A stretch of DNA of 13,531 nucleotides from contig CAJJYX010000079.1 in assembly GCA_905197435.1 (NCBI GenBank), forward strand, positions 1 through 13,531, given 5' to 3'. Within the stretch, counting starts at the first letter, position 1, and each line of letters opens with the position of its first letter. This stretch comes from an uncultured Bacteroides sp. (lineage in GTDB: Bacteria > Bacteroidota > Bacteroidia > Bacteroidales > Bacteroidaceae). Shown here one piece after another: positions 1 to 6,943 of the stretch. The position numbers and the translations under genes are program-made. The notes under the pieces are model-generated. The model was not told where the DNA came from. It ran no database searches and saw nothing but the letters and a program-made list of their open reading frames with translations.

Positions 1-63
1 CCTTTTTATACAATATGTCAAAGAACACTTGATGATTACTTTTTACACAACCTCCCGGGAGGA

Positions 64-92
64 GGAGAATTAAGATAGCACTGCTTAACCAT
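64..92. repeat. Left copy of an imperfect repeat flanking the thioredoxin gene pair
   Basis: GGAGAATTAAG (64-74) runs directly into GATAGCACTGCTTAACCAT (74-92). The same two blocks recur at 1011-1058 on the other side of the thioredoxin pair, separated there by 17 bp. The 11-bp block is identical in both copies, and the second block is close to identical apart from one insertion and a few substitutions. Each copy lies just downstream of a minus-strand gene. The cause is unknown: a shared 3' leader element or the footprint of an old duplication or insertion. Confidence 0.5.
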
Positions 93-125
93 TTACTTCA
101 GTTCATATCAGTTATAAGCAAAGCC

Positions 126-635
126 TTATTTCGAATTCAGTTCGTTTTTAAGCAAGAAGTCATCAATCGCCTTTTTGTAGGTAGCCTTGTCGGCTGCTCC
201 GCGGAAGAGTTGGGGCTCTCCGTTCATGGGGATGAACACAAAAAGAGGAATGCTTGTTGCATTGAACAATGCCGCCAGTTCTTTCTCTTTATCCACATTG
301 ACTTTGTAGATAATGATTTTGCCGGCATACTTTTTGGCCAGCTCCTTCATGATGGGAGCCGTCATGCGGCAAGGCCCGCACCAGTCGGCATACAAGTCGA
401 TGATGGCGGGTTTGCTTCCTTTGTATTTCCAGTCCTGGGATTTCTCGTAATCGAACACATCCTTGATAAACATGGCTTTGTTCATGACGATTACCTCTCC
501 ATCGGCTTGTACTTCCGTTGCTTCCGCCCGGGCATCTGCCGCTTCCGCCTGCTCCTGTTGTTTGGCTCCGTTCATGCAAGCATAGGCCAGCATGCTGGAA
601 AACACAAGGACAGCCATTGTTATAATTTTCTTCAT
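126..635 (-). CDS. Exported thioredoxin-like protein (probable lipoprotein)
   Basis: A 169-residue thioredoxin-fold protein predicted to work outside the cytoplasm. Residues 1-19 form a signal peptide (MKK, then a hydrophobic stretch) ending in LAYA before Cys20. This is a relaxed lipobox, because Ala rather than Leu sits at -3, so cleavage by signal peptidase I is an alternative. Residues 21-50 are a Glu/Ala/Gln-rich linker. The active site is WCGPC at 85-89 in the context DLYADWCGPCR, and the cis-proline is Pro130 (ATSIPLFVF). It probably reduces or exchanges disulfides in periplasmic proteins. No acidic run follows Cys20, so I see no surface-export signal. The start codon lies 9 bp after the stop of the upstream thioredoxin gene, and an AAGAAGGA stretch abuts the ATG, so the two genes are almost certainly co-transcribed. 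The partner that supplies its electrons is not visible here. Confidence 0.9.
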   Translation of the reverse strand: MKKIITMAVLVFSSMLAYACMNGAKQQEQAEAADARAEATEVQADGEVIVMNKAMFIKDVFDYEKSQDWKYKGSKPAIIDLYADWCGPCRMTAPIMKELAKKYAGKIIIYKVNVDKEKELAALFNATSIPLFVFIPMNGEPQLFRGAADKATYKKAIDDFLLKNELNSK

Positions 636-644
636 TCCTTCTTT

Positions 645-941
645 TTAAGAGTTTTGTTCTATGGCGGCTTTCAAATCCTTGCCGCTGATGACACCTGAGT
701 GACGCCATACGGCTTCACCTTTCTTGAATACGATAAATGTCGGTACCGCTTGTATGCGGTAGTGGGCAGCGAGTTCTTCGTGCTGGTCGACATCTATTTT
801 GGCGATACGTGCTGCATCTCCTATTTCGCTTTTGAGCTCTTCCAATACCGGATGCATGGCTTTGCATGGGCCGCACCAGGTTGCAAAGAAATCTACTAAA
901 ACGGGCTTTTCTGATTGTATCAATTCTTCAAACTTTTCCAT
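645..941 (-). CDS. trxA: Thioredoxin, cytoplasmic
   Basis: A 98-residue thioredoxin without a signal peptide. The motif TWCGPC places the redox cysteines at 23 and 26, and the cis-proline is Pro67 (AVPTFIVF). The start was set at the ATG at 941 because the encoded MEKFEELI begins exactly where the thioredoxin fold should begin and the total length suits a minimal thioredoxin. An in-frame ATG 42 bp further upstream would only add a polar tail (MLSLQINRKTERRI) that has no place in the fold. The role is general dithiol reduction of cytoplasmic proteins, recycled by a thioredoxin reductase not encoded here. It is the first gene of a pair with the exported thioredoxin-like gene. No TAnnTTTG box is visible in the 116 bp between this gene and the DPP11 stop, so the promoter is unresolved. 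Bacteroides carries several thioredoxins, so the symbol is generic. Confidence 0.9.
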   Translation of the reverse strand: MEKFEELIQSEKPVLVDFFATWCGPCKAMHPVLEELKSEIGDAARIAKIDVDQHEELAAHYRIQAVPTFIVFKKGEAVWRHSGVISGKDLKAAIEQNS

Positions 942-1010
942 GATTCTTCTTTCTGTTTTTCTGTTTATCTGTAGTGATAACAATATGAAAGAGAGTTTTG
1001 TTCGCTACAC

Positions 1011-1058
1011 GGAGAATTAAGTTACTCTGATGAGTCACGATAGACTCTGCTGAACCAT
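1011..1058. repeat. Right copy of an imperfect repeat flanking the thioredoxin gene pair
   Basis: GGAGAATTAAG (1011-1021) and GATAGACTCTGCTGAACCAT (1039-1058) match the copy at 64-92. A 17-bp insert between the blocks adds a short GAGTC/GACTC hairpin. The second block reaches the stop codon of the DPP11-type gene. Confidence 0.5.
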
Positions 1059-3217
1059 CATTTAATTGTCATCTCCTTGATGAGGTGCGAAGCTCCCGCA
1101 TATTTGTCGATGATGAACAACGTGTAACGGATGTCTACGCATGCGGCTCGTTGGGAAGATGGGCGGAAAGCGATGTCGCCTGTCAGACCTTCGTAATTGC
1201 GGTCGAAGCCGGTACCTATCAGTTCCCCCTTGGCATTGAACACAGGGCTGCCGGAGTTTCCGCCGGTATTGTCTGTGTTGACAATGAAGCAGATGGGCAT
1301 CTCGCCGTTCGGCATGGCATAACGCCCGAAATCCTTTGCCTGGTATAGTTGTTTCAGTTTGGCAGGAACCACGAACTCCCAGTTGTCGGGGTCTTCCTTC
1401 TCCATGGCACCTTTCAGGGTGGTGTAGTAATTATATTCCACACCGTCTGCCGGAGCATAGGGGAGCACCTGTCCGTACGTCAGACGCAGGGTGGAGTTGG
1501 CATCCGGATAGATGGGCTGGCCGTTGTCGAGCTTCATGTCCATCATTCCTTTTACCCATACCTTGTGGGCGGCGTTGTAGTTCTTGTTGGCATCCATCAT
1601 GGCAATGGAGGTCTGGAGCAGGCCGTCGGTGATGGAGTATTTCAGCAAGACCATCCAGTCGGTGTTAATCTTGTAGAGGCTGGGCTTGCGGATGAACTTG
1701 GCAAAGTTCTCCTTGTTGCCGAAGATGGAATGTTCGAAGCAGGCGTCGATGAATGCGTCGCTGTTTCCCTTGAAGCGCTTCTCGATAACCTGGAAGATGC
1801 CGATGCGTTGTTCGGCAGGGATATACTTCATATAGGTTTTCAGCATTTCCTTGCCCACGATGCGTTCCACTTCGGGGAAGGGGACGGAGGCAAAGTAGCG
1901 GTCGGCTGCCGCCCAGAGGCTGTCTTTGGCTGCTGCAATCTGTGCTTTGTCCTTGCTTTTCAGGGCAGACACCAGTCCTGTGGTGCTGGGGATACGCATG
2001 AAATCGAGTCCCGTCACCAGTGCTTCCTGAATGGCCTGTTGGTGGTAGAGGGCCGGGCGGCGTTGTTTCACGATGGCGCGTATCTGGTCGAATGCCTGCT
2101 GGTAGCTGTTATCGTTCAGCGAGCGTCCGCGTGCCAGCAGTGCTTCCTGTTGTGCGCGTTTGGTATCCAATACTTTCAGACGGACGAGGCCTTCGTTCAT
2201 ACCGATGGCATTTTTCCAGTAGTTGGCAGAAGATGCATACTTGCTGGCGTAGTGGATGCGTATGGCATTGTTTTGCAACATCTGCTTCATCAGGGCTTTC
2301 TGGCGGACATCGCGCACGTGGTGGCGCATGAAGTTGGTGGTTTGCATGCGCTCTTCCACCTCGTCGGAAATCATGTAGCGCCAGTTGCGTCCGGGGAATC
2401 CCATGATGAAGGTGAAGTCGCCCTCGCGATAACCGTCGAGGCTGATGGTGAGGTGTTTCTTCACTTTCAGGGGGACGTTGCTCTTGCTGTAAGCGGCAGG
2501 TTTCCCGTCTTTGTCGGCGTAGATGCGGAAGATGGAGAAGTCTCCCGTGTGACGGGGCCACATCCAGTTGTCGGTATCAGCGCCAAACTTGCCGATGGAG
2601 GAGGGGGGAGCGCCTACCATGCGGATATCGCTGTAGGTGGTCTTTACGAACAGGTAATATCTGTTTCCGCCATAGAAGGCTTTCAGCTCCAGTGCGCGGC
2701 CGGGTGCCGGGTCGATGCCTTCGGACTTGGCGAAACGGTCGGCTACCGTCTTCAGGTATTTGGGAGAGAGGTAATTGGTGCCGTTCGGGTCGTCGTCGGT
2801 TTTCAGTTGTTCGTTCACGTAGTCCGTCACGTCCAGTATCCGGTCGATGTAGGTGATGGTGAGTCCCTTACAGGGGAGTTCTTCTTCACGGGACATCGCC
2901 CAGAAGCCGTCGGTCAGGTAGTCATGCTCCACGCTGCTGTGTTGCTGTATGGCGCCATAGCCGCAATGGTGGTTGGTCAGTACCAGCCCTTCGGCAGAGA
3001 TGACTTCGCCGGTGCATCCGCTGCCGAAATGTACTACGGCATCCTTCAGGGCAATGCCGTCTGGATTATAGATTTGGTTGGTGGGGATGAGCAGACCGAG
3101 TTCTGTCATGGCTACTTCGTTCTGCTTTTGCAGGTCGGTGAGCATCCACATTCCTTCGTCGGCGTGTGCGGCAAGGACTGAAGATGTAATGAATAATGAT
3201 AGTATGATTCTTTTCAT
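1058..3217 (-). CDS. dpp11: S46 family dipeptidyl-peptidase, DPP11 type (Asp/Glu-specific)
   Basis: A 719-residue secreted serine exopeptidase that removes dipeptides from peptide N-termini in the periplasm. The signal peptide spans about residues 1-19, before DEGMW. The catalytic triad is visible as His84 ([11 protein letters not shown]), Asp226 (HTGDFS) and Ser655 (GGNSGSP). The DNWMWPR stretch (216-222) belongs to the family pocket that holds the substrate amino terminus. The specificity residue 18 positions after the serine is Arg673 (GFDRNYE), the same number and residue that gives Porphyromonas gingivalis DPP11 its preference for Asp/Glu at P1. Length is normal for the family. The gene follows its DPP7-type paralogue in the same direction across a 139-bp spacer full of palindromic repeats, and may share its transcript. 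Family and catalytic residues are read directly. The acidic specificity is inferred from the Arg673 rule. Confidence 0.95.
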   Translation of the reverse strand: MKRIILSLFITSSVLAAHADEGMWMLTDLQKQNEVAMTELGLLIPTNQIYNPDGIALKDAVVHFGSGCTGEVISAEGLVLTNHHCGYGAIQQHSSVEHDYLTDGFWAMSREEELPCKGLTITYIDRILDVTDYVNEQLKTDDDPNGTNYLSPKYLKTVADRFAKSEGIDPAPGRALELKAFYGGNRYYLFVKTTYSDIRMVGAPPSSIGKFGADTDNWMWPRHTGDFSIFRIYADKDGKPAAYSKSNVPLKVKKHLTISLDGYREGDFTFIMGFPGRNWRYMISDEVEERMQTTNFMRHHVRDVRQKALMKQMLQNNAIRIHYASKYASSANYWKNAIGMNEGLVRLKVLDTKRAQQEALLARGRSLNDNSYQQAFDQIRAIVKQRRPALYHQQAIQEALVTGLDFMRIPSTTGLVSALKSKDKAQIAAAKDSLWAAADRYFASVPFPEVERIVGKEMLKTYMKYIPAEQRIGIFQVIEKRFKGNSDAFIDACFEHSIFGNKENFAKFIRKPSLYKINTDWMVLLKYSITDGLLQTSIAMMDANKNYNAAHKVWVKGMMDMKLDNGQPIYPDANSTLRLTYGQVLPYAPADGVEYNYYTTLKGAMEKEDPDNWEFVVPAKLKQLYQAKDFGRYAMPNGEMPICFIVNTDNTGGNSGSPVFNAKGELIGTGFDRNYEGLTGDIAFRPSSQRAACVDIRYTLFIIDKYAGASHLIKEMTIK

Positions 3218-3252
3218 GGTGATATGCGTTAGAAGAACATCTGAGAGGGGTG

Positions 3253-3327
3253 CTATTCAGTCGTATACTGAATAGGGTTGAGTATACGACTGAATGGCAT
3301 TCACTATACGACTGAATGCCATTCAGT
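3253..3327. repeat. Cluster of inverted/direct repeats between the two S46 peptidase genes
   Basis: Three copies of a 13-bp unit occur here. ATTCAGTCGTATA is at 3255-3267, and its reverse complement TATACGACTGAAT is at 3283-3295 and 3305-3317. The two direct copies are 22 bp apart, about two helical turns. Nested palindromes overlie them: CTATTCAG/CTGAATAG (3253-3260 and 3268-3275), TGAATG-G-CATTCA (3291-3303) and ACTGAATG-C-CATTCAGT (3311-3327). The inverted pair extends to 14 bp (3255-3268 with 3282-3295). No run of T follows on the minus strand, so it is not a standard intrinsic terminator. It could be an operator array, an intercistronic RNA-processing or stability hairpin, or a dispersed palindromic element. 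Confidence 0.85.
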
Positions 3328-3356
3328 ATGGAGAGCAATTTCCCAGAGGCTTTTAT

Positions 3357-5522
3357 TTATTCTATAATGTTCATTTCTTTTATCAGATGTCCGCAGTTGC
3401 CCAGTTTGTCGAGGATGAAGAGCACGTAGCGTACATCCAGTGCGATGCAGCGTTGCAGGTCGTTGTCGAAGTTGATATCACCGCTCAACGACTCCCAGTT
3501 GCCGTCGAAAGCAGTACCGATCAGTTGTCCTTCGCCATTGATGACGGGGCTTCCGGAGTTGCCGCCGGTGATGTCGTTCGTCGTGAGGAAGCAAACCGGC
3601 ATGGTGCCGTCTGCCATGGCATAGCGTCCGAAGTCTTTCTTCTGAATCAGTTCTTTCAGCTTGGCGGGTACCATGAATTCACGGTCTTCGGGGTTCTCTT
3701 TCTCAAGAATACCGTCTGTGGTGGTGTAGTAGTTGTAGTGCACGGCGTCGCGCGGGTTGTATGATTTCACGTTGCCGTAGGTCAGGCGCATGGTGAAGTT
3801 GGCGTCCGGATAAGAGGGGACGGGCTGTTTCATTTCGCCCAAGCCGCGGATGTAGGCTTTGTGGAGCAGTTCCATTCCGCTTTCCAATTCCATGTATTGT
3901 CTGCTGAGTTCCTGCAACTTCTTGTTCTTGGAGCGCGAGTAGGCCGTTGCAGGGTCTTTCTCGATGGCTTTCACGGTGGGTTTTGCCAGGAATTTGTCCA
4001 GGTTCTTGCGGTTGGAGAGGATGGAGTTGTCGTAGATGTTGTCTACGTATGCGTCGTAGTTGCCCTTGAACTCTTCGTTGATGGTTTGGTAGAAAGAGGG
4101 CAGCTCATCGGCGTTTAGCGCCTTGGCAAGGGCGGGCAGGATGGCTTTGGCTACGGCGCGGTCCACTTCATGGTCATAGTCTTTGTCATGGATGCCGCTG
4201 TATGCGCTTTCCAGCTGTTTCTTTGAAGCTTGCAGCAATGAGTCATTCTTCTCTTCGAGCGCTTCCTTTATGTTGTCCATGATAAGGTAAGTGCTGCCGA
4301 ACTCGATGGCACCGCGCAATGCTTCGTTGATATAGTAGAGCTGGCGCAGTGTGGGAGTGCTTTTCTCGATGATGGCATTAATCTTTTCTACCACACCCTC
4401 GTATTCGGGTTTTCCTTGGGCAAAAGCGGCATACTTCTTCTCTATTTCGGCTTTGGCGCCCAGCACGTCATTGTCGATGATGGCCTTGTTCATGCCGATG
4501 GAGTTCTTCCAGTAGTTGCTGCTTCCGGCAAACTTGCTGGCATACTGGATACGGGTCTTGTCGCTGGCATCCATGTACTTGCGCAGTACTTCGAGGCGCA
4601 CGCCGCGCATATCAATCATCGCTTGGTTCACAGCATTCATGCGTTGTTTCACTTCGCTCTGGGTGAGGTAGCGTTCTGTGCTGCCGGGGAAGCCCATAAT
4701 CATGGCATAGTCGCCTTCGTTCAAGCCTTTGATGGAGATAGGCAGGAACTTCGGGGTTTTCAGGGGTACGTTGCTTGCACTGTATTCGGCCGGCTCTCCG
4801 TTGGCATCGGCATAGATGCGGAACATGGAGAAGTCTCCCGTGTGGCGCGGCCACATCCAGTTGTCGGTCTCACCGCCGAACTTGCCTACCGAGGAGGGAG
4901 GGGCGGCCACCATGCGCACGTCGCTGTAGACCTTATAATAGAACATATAGAATTTGTTTCCTGCATAGAAGGGGAGAGCGCGCACTTCAATGCCCGGTTT
5001 TCCTTTCAGGTCGCTCTTTTCCAGCTCTTCCTTTGCCAGCTTGCTGAGGAAGGGTGAGGTCAGTGCGTCGATTTCCGTCACTTCGCCTGCCTTTATTTTG
5101 GAGTTGACAAGGTCGGTGATGTCCACAATGCGGTGGACGAAGCGAAATTTCAATCCCGGTGTGGGCAGCTCTTCATTGCGGTTCATGGCCCAGAAACCGT
5201 CTGTCAGATAATCGTGCTCCACGCTGCTGTGCTGCTGTATGGCACCGTATCCGCAGTGATGGTTGGTCAGAATCAGACCTTCCGGAGAGATGATTTCACC
5301 GGTACAGCCACCGCCGAAGATACCTACGGCATCTTTCAGTGATACACCGTTGGGATTGTAGAGGTCGTCGGCCTCCAGCTTCAGCCCTTGTTTTTTCATC
5401 ATGTCGATGGAGTTCTGTTGCTTCATCAGTTGCAGCAACCACATTCCTTCGTCTGCACGCGCAGAGCAGACTGTCAGTGCGGCAATGGCCGCAAGCAAAC
5501 CTTTCTTAAATGTAATCTTCAT
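3357..5522 (-). CDS. dpp7: S46 family dipeptidyl-peptidase, DPP7 type (hydrophobic P1)
   Basis: A 721-residue paralogue of the neighbouring DPP11-type enzyme. The start at 5522 is chosen because [23 protein letters not shown] makes a normal signal peptide directly before DEGMW; the longer reading from 5591 would place a polar 23-residue tail in front of it. The triad is His89 ([11 protein letters not shown]), Asp230 (HTGDFS) and Ser656 (GGNSGSP), and the DNWMWPR substrate-anchor motif is present. The residue 18 after the serine is Gly674 (AFDGNWE), the DPP7 state, which allows hydrophobic or aliphatic P1 residues instead of acidic ones. It acts in the periplasm to release dipeptides for uptake. 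The gene lies 52 bp after the stop of the sulfatase-maturase gene and 139 bp before the DPP11-type gene, all on the minus strand, so a common transcript is possible. Nucleotide identity to the DPP11 gene is visibly high around the catalytic His, consistent with tandem duplication. Confidence 0.95.
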   Translation of the reverse strand: MKITFKKGLLAAIAALTVCSARADEGMWLLQLMKQQNSIDMMKKQGLKLEADDLYNPNGVSLKDAVGIFGGGCTGEIISPEGLILTNHHCGYGAIQQHSSVEHDYLTDGFWAMNRNEELPTPGLKFRFVHRIVDITDLVNSKIKAGEVTEIDALTSPFLSKLAKEELEKSDLKGKPGIEVRALPFYAGNKFYMFYYKVYSDVRMVAAPPSSVGKFGGETDNWMWPRHTGDFSMFRIYADANGEPAEYSASNVPLKTPKFLPISIKGLNEGDYAMIMGFPGSTERYLTQSEVKQRMNAVNQAMIDMRGVRLEVLRKYMDASDKTRIQYASKFAGSSNYWKNSIGMNKAIIDNDVLGAKAEIEKKYAAFAQGKPEYEGVVEKINAIIEKSTPTLRQLYYINEALRGAIEFGSTYLIMDNIKEALEEKNDSLLQASKKQLESAYSGIHDKDYDHEVDRAVAKAILPALAKALNADELPSFYQTINEEFKGNYDAYVDNIYDNSILSNRKNLDKFLAKPTVKAIEKDPATAYSRSKNKKLQELSRQYMELESGMELLHKAYIRGLGEMKQPVPSYPDANFTMRLTYGNVKSYNPRDAVHYNYYTTTDGILEKENPEDREFMVPAKLKELIQKKDFGRYAMADGTMPVCFLTTNDITGGNSGSPVINGEGQLIGTAFDGNWESLSGDINFDNDLQRCIALDVRYVLFILDKLGNCGHLIKEMNIIE

Positions 5523-5574
5523 ATAATCAGTTATTAAATAGTATCTTTGATTTTCTCTGTCATGGCCCGTTGTC

Positions 5575-6810
5575 TCATGACTTGATGGCATTGTTCCTTA
5601 TCGCTTCCATGATGTTTGCCGGTGGACGCCGGTTCATCAGCTCGTTCTTCATAAAGTCCATGTATGGAGCCACATGGCTGAAGAATTTATGGTATCCCGC
5701 ACAAAGGTAGTTCAGTCCCGGCTCCCCGTCGGCCGTATGTGCAAAACGGTTCTTGGGGCATTCACCGTTGCAGGCAAACAGCCATTCGCACTCCTTGCAC
5801 CGGGTGGGGAGCGATTGCTGCTTCATCAGCCCGAAAGCCTGCTGCCGTTCGCCGTACATCATCTCCACCAGTGTCTTCTGATAGATGTTGCCCAACTTAT
5901 ATTCGGGGAACACAAAATGGTCGCAAGCATATACATCTCCGTTGAATTCCATGACGCCTGCATGGCCGCAAGTCTTTGCCATGGAACAAACGCCCGGTTG
6001 CTCGCCTATCCAGTTGGCAAGGGTGGAGTCGAACAACTGTATGTAGTAGGTGCCCACATCCTGCTTCACCCATTCGTCGAACAAGGTGCAGAGGAAGTTT
6101 CCCCATTGTTCCGGTGTGACGGAGAAGTCTGCCAGTCGCGTACTCTCTCCTTTGTCTGCCAGAGAAGCGAGATGGCGCCCGTCACCGTGGGGAGTGATAC
6201 GCTCCACGATAGGGGCGAATTGGATGTAATGGCATCCTATTTCCTTGAAGAAGTTATAGAAATCCAGCGGGTAGTCGGCATTGTAGTCATTGACCACCGC
6301 CATTCCGTTCCATTCCACACCGTGCTTCTTCAGCAGGTTGATGCCCTGCATCACCTTGATGAAGGAGGGCTTGCCCAACCTGTTTTTCCGGTATTCGTCA
6401 TGGAACTCTTGCGGTCCGTCTATGGAGACACCCACCAGCCAGTTGTTTTCCTTGAAGAACCGGCACCATTCGTCGGTCAGCAACGTGCCGTTGGTCTGTA
6501 TGCAGTTGTCTATGGTGCGTCCGTTGGCATATTTCTTTTGCAGCTCCATGGCACGTTTGTAGAAAGACAGCGGGCGCATCAATGTTTCTCCGCCATGCCA
6601 CGTGAACAGAACCTGGGGCATGGTTTGCGAGTTGATGTATTCTTCGATGAACTTTTCCAGCAGTTCCTCGCTCATCACATGCTTGGGATTATCCCTATAC
6701 AGTTTGGTTTTCTCCAGATAATAGCAATAATCGCATGCCAGATTGCATACCGCACCTACCGGTTTCAACATTACATAGAGCGGTTTAGCAAAAGGTGCAT
6801 AGGTTGACAT
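5575..6810 (-). CDS. chuR: Anaerobic sulfatase-maturating enzyme (radical SAM/SPASM)
   Basis: A 411-residue cytoplasmic radical SAM enzyme that converts the active-site Cys or Ser of sulfatases into C-alpha-formylglycine. The radical SAM cluster motif is Cys22-X3-Cys26-X2-Cys29 (CNLACDYC), followed by the SAM-binding GGETL at 73-77. The C-terminal SPASM domain carries eight cysteines at 275, 281, 296, 338, 341, 347, 351 and 370. Their spacing matches the two auxiliary 4Fe-4S clusters of the characterised anaerobic maturases. Asp297, next to Cys296, sits where the catalytic base is found in the Clostridium enzyme. No sulfatase is encoded in the window, so it acts on sulfatases elsewhere, as expected for a glycan-foraging Bacteroides. 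chuR is the name used for the B. thetaiotaomicron homologue. Another SPASM maturase of similar architecture is possible but less likely. Confidence 0.92.
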   Translation of the reverse strand: MSTYAPFAKPLYVMLKPVGAVCNLACDYCYYLEKTKLYRDNPKHVMSEELLEKFIEEYINSQTMPQVLFTWHGGETLMRPLSFYKRAMELQKKYANGRTIDNCIQTNGTLLTDEWCRFFKENNWLVGVSIDGPQEFHDEYRKNRLGKPSFIKVMQGINLLKKHGVEWNGMAVVNDYNADYPLDFYNFFKEIGCHYIQFAPIVERITPHGDGRHLASLADKGESTRLADFSVTPEQWGNFLCTLFDEWVKQDVGTYYIQLFDSTLANWIGEQPGVCSMAKTCGHAGVMEFNGDVYACDHFVFPEYKLGNIYQKTLVEMMYGERQQAFGLMKQQSLPTRCKECEWLFACNGECPKNRFAHTADGEPGLNYLCAGYHKFFSHVAPYMDFMKNELMNRRPPANIMEAIRNNAIKS

Positions 6811-6845
6811 GTGTATTTTCTCTGTTTTTATAGTTTATAATTGTG

Positions 6846-6853
6846 CAAAAATA
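6846..6853 (-). promoter_or_regulatory. Predicted -7 box for the sulfatase-maturase gene
   Basis: On the minus strand this reads TATTTTTG, matching the Bacteroides -7 consensus TAnnTTTG. It is about 35 bp upstream of the start at 6810, which implies a leader of roughly 30 nt. No clear TTTG-like -33 element is visible at the usual distance; that position falls inside the inverted repeat at 6856-6893. Confidence 0.5.
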
Positions 6854-6855
6854 CG

Positions 6856-6893
6856 TAAACCGAATGAAAAATCCTTTCTTTATATTCGGTTTA
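6856..6893. promoter_or_regulatory. Perfect 10-bp inverted repeat between divergent promoters (candidate operator)
   Basis: TAAACCGAAT (6856-6865) and its exact reverse complement ATTCGGTTTA (6884-6893) are separated by 18 bp. The repeat lies between the predicted -7 boxes of the leftward sulfatase-maturase gene (6846-6853) and the rightward lipoprotein gene (6907-6914), covering the -33 regions of both. That position suits a dimeric regulator controlling both genes. The half-site spacing of about 28 bp is close to three helical turns less a few bases. No regulator gene is adjacent. The pairing is seen directly; the operator role is inferred. Confidence 0.55.
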
Positions 6894-6906
6894 TAAGGAA
6901 TATTAA

Positions 6907-6914
6907 TACCTTTG
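6907..6914 (+). promoter_or_regulatory. Predicted -7 box for the DUF4369-type lipoprotein gene
   Basis: TACCTTTG matches the Bacteroides -7 consensus TAnnTTTG and stands 30 bp before the proposed ATG at 6944, implying a leader of about 23 nt. The -33 region is weak; the nearest candidate, TTCGG at 6885-6889, is part of the inverted repeat. Confidence 0.5.
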
Positions 6915-6943
6915 CCAAGTGTAATTCAAAAATCGTTTCTTGC

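Noticed and set aside
51..62. Perfect 12-bp palindrome CCTCCCGGGAGG downstream of the exported thioredoxin-like gene
   Set aside because: Once folded with a loop it keeps only about four stem pairs, and no T-run follows on the minus strand, so it cannot be supported as a terminator.
1024..1058. Possible terminator hairpin (GAGTC/GACTC) after the DPP11-type gene
   Set aside because: The stem is only 5 bp and no T-tract follows on the minus strand.
1349..3181. A 610-codon open frame on the plus strand, antisense to the DPP11-type gene
   Set aside because: It is a shadow of codon bias in the real gene: the translation shows no recognisable domain, there is no leader, and the minus-strand frame carries the complete S46 motifs.
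5542..5549. TATCTTTG on the plus strand, a full -7 box match
   Set aside because: It points into the sulfatase-maturase gene in antisense with no plus-strand gene ahead and no -33 element; AT-rich spacers give such matches by chance.
5523..5591. Longer reading of the DPP7-type gene starting at 5591
   Set aside because: The extra 23 residues are polar, precede a complete signal peptide and overlap the end of the sulfatase-maturase gene; the start at 5522 is far more plausible.
5674..6807. A 377-codon plus-strand open frame covering the sulfatase-maturase gene
   Set aside because: Same reason: it mirrors the true gene and encodes no coherent protein family, while the minus-strand frame has all the SPASM cysteines.
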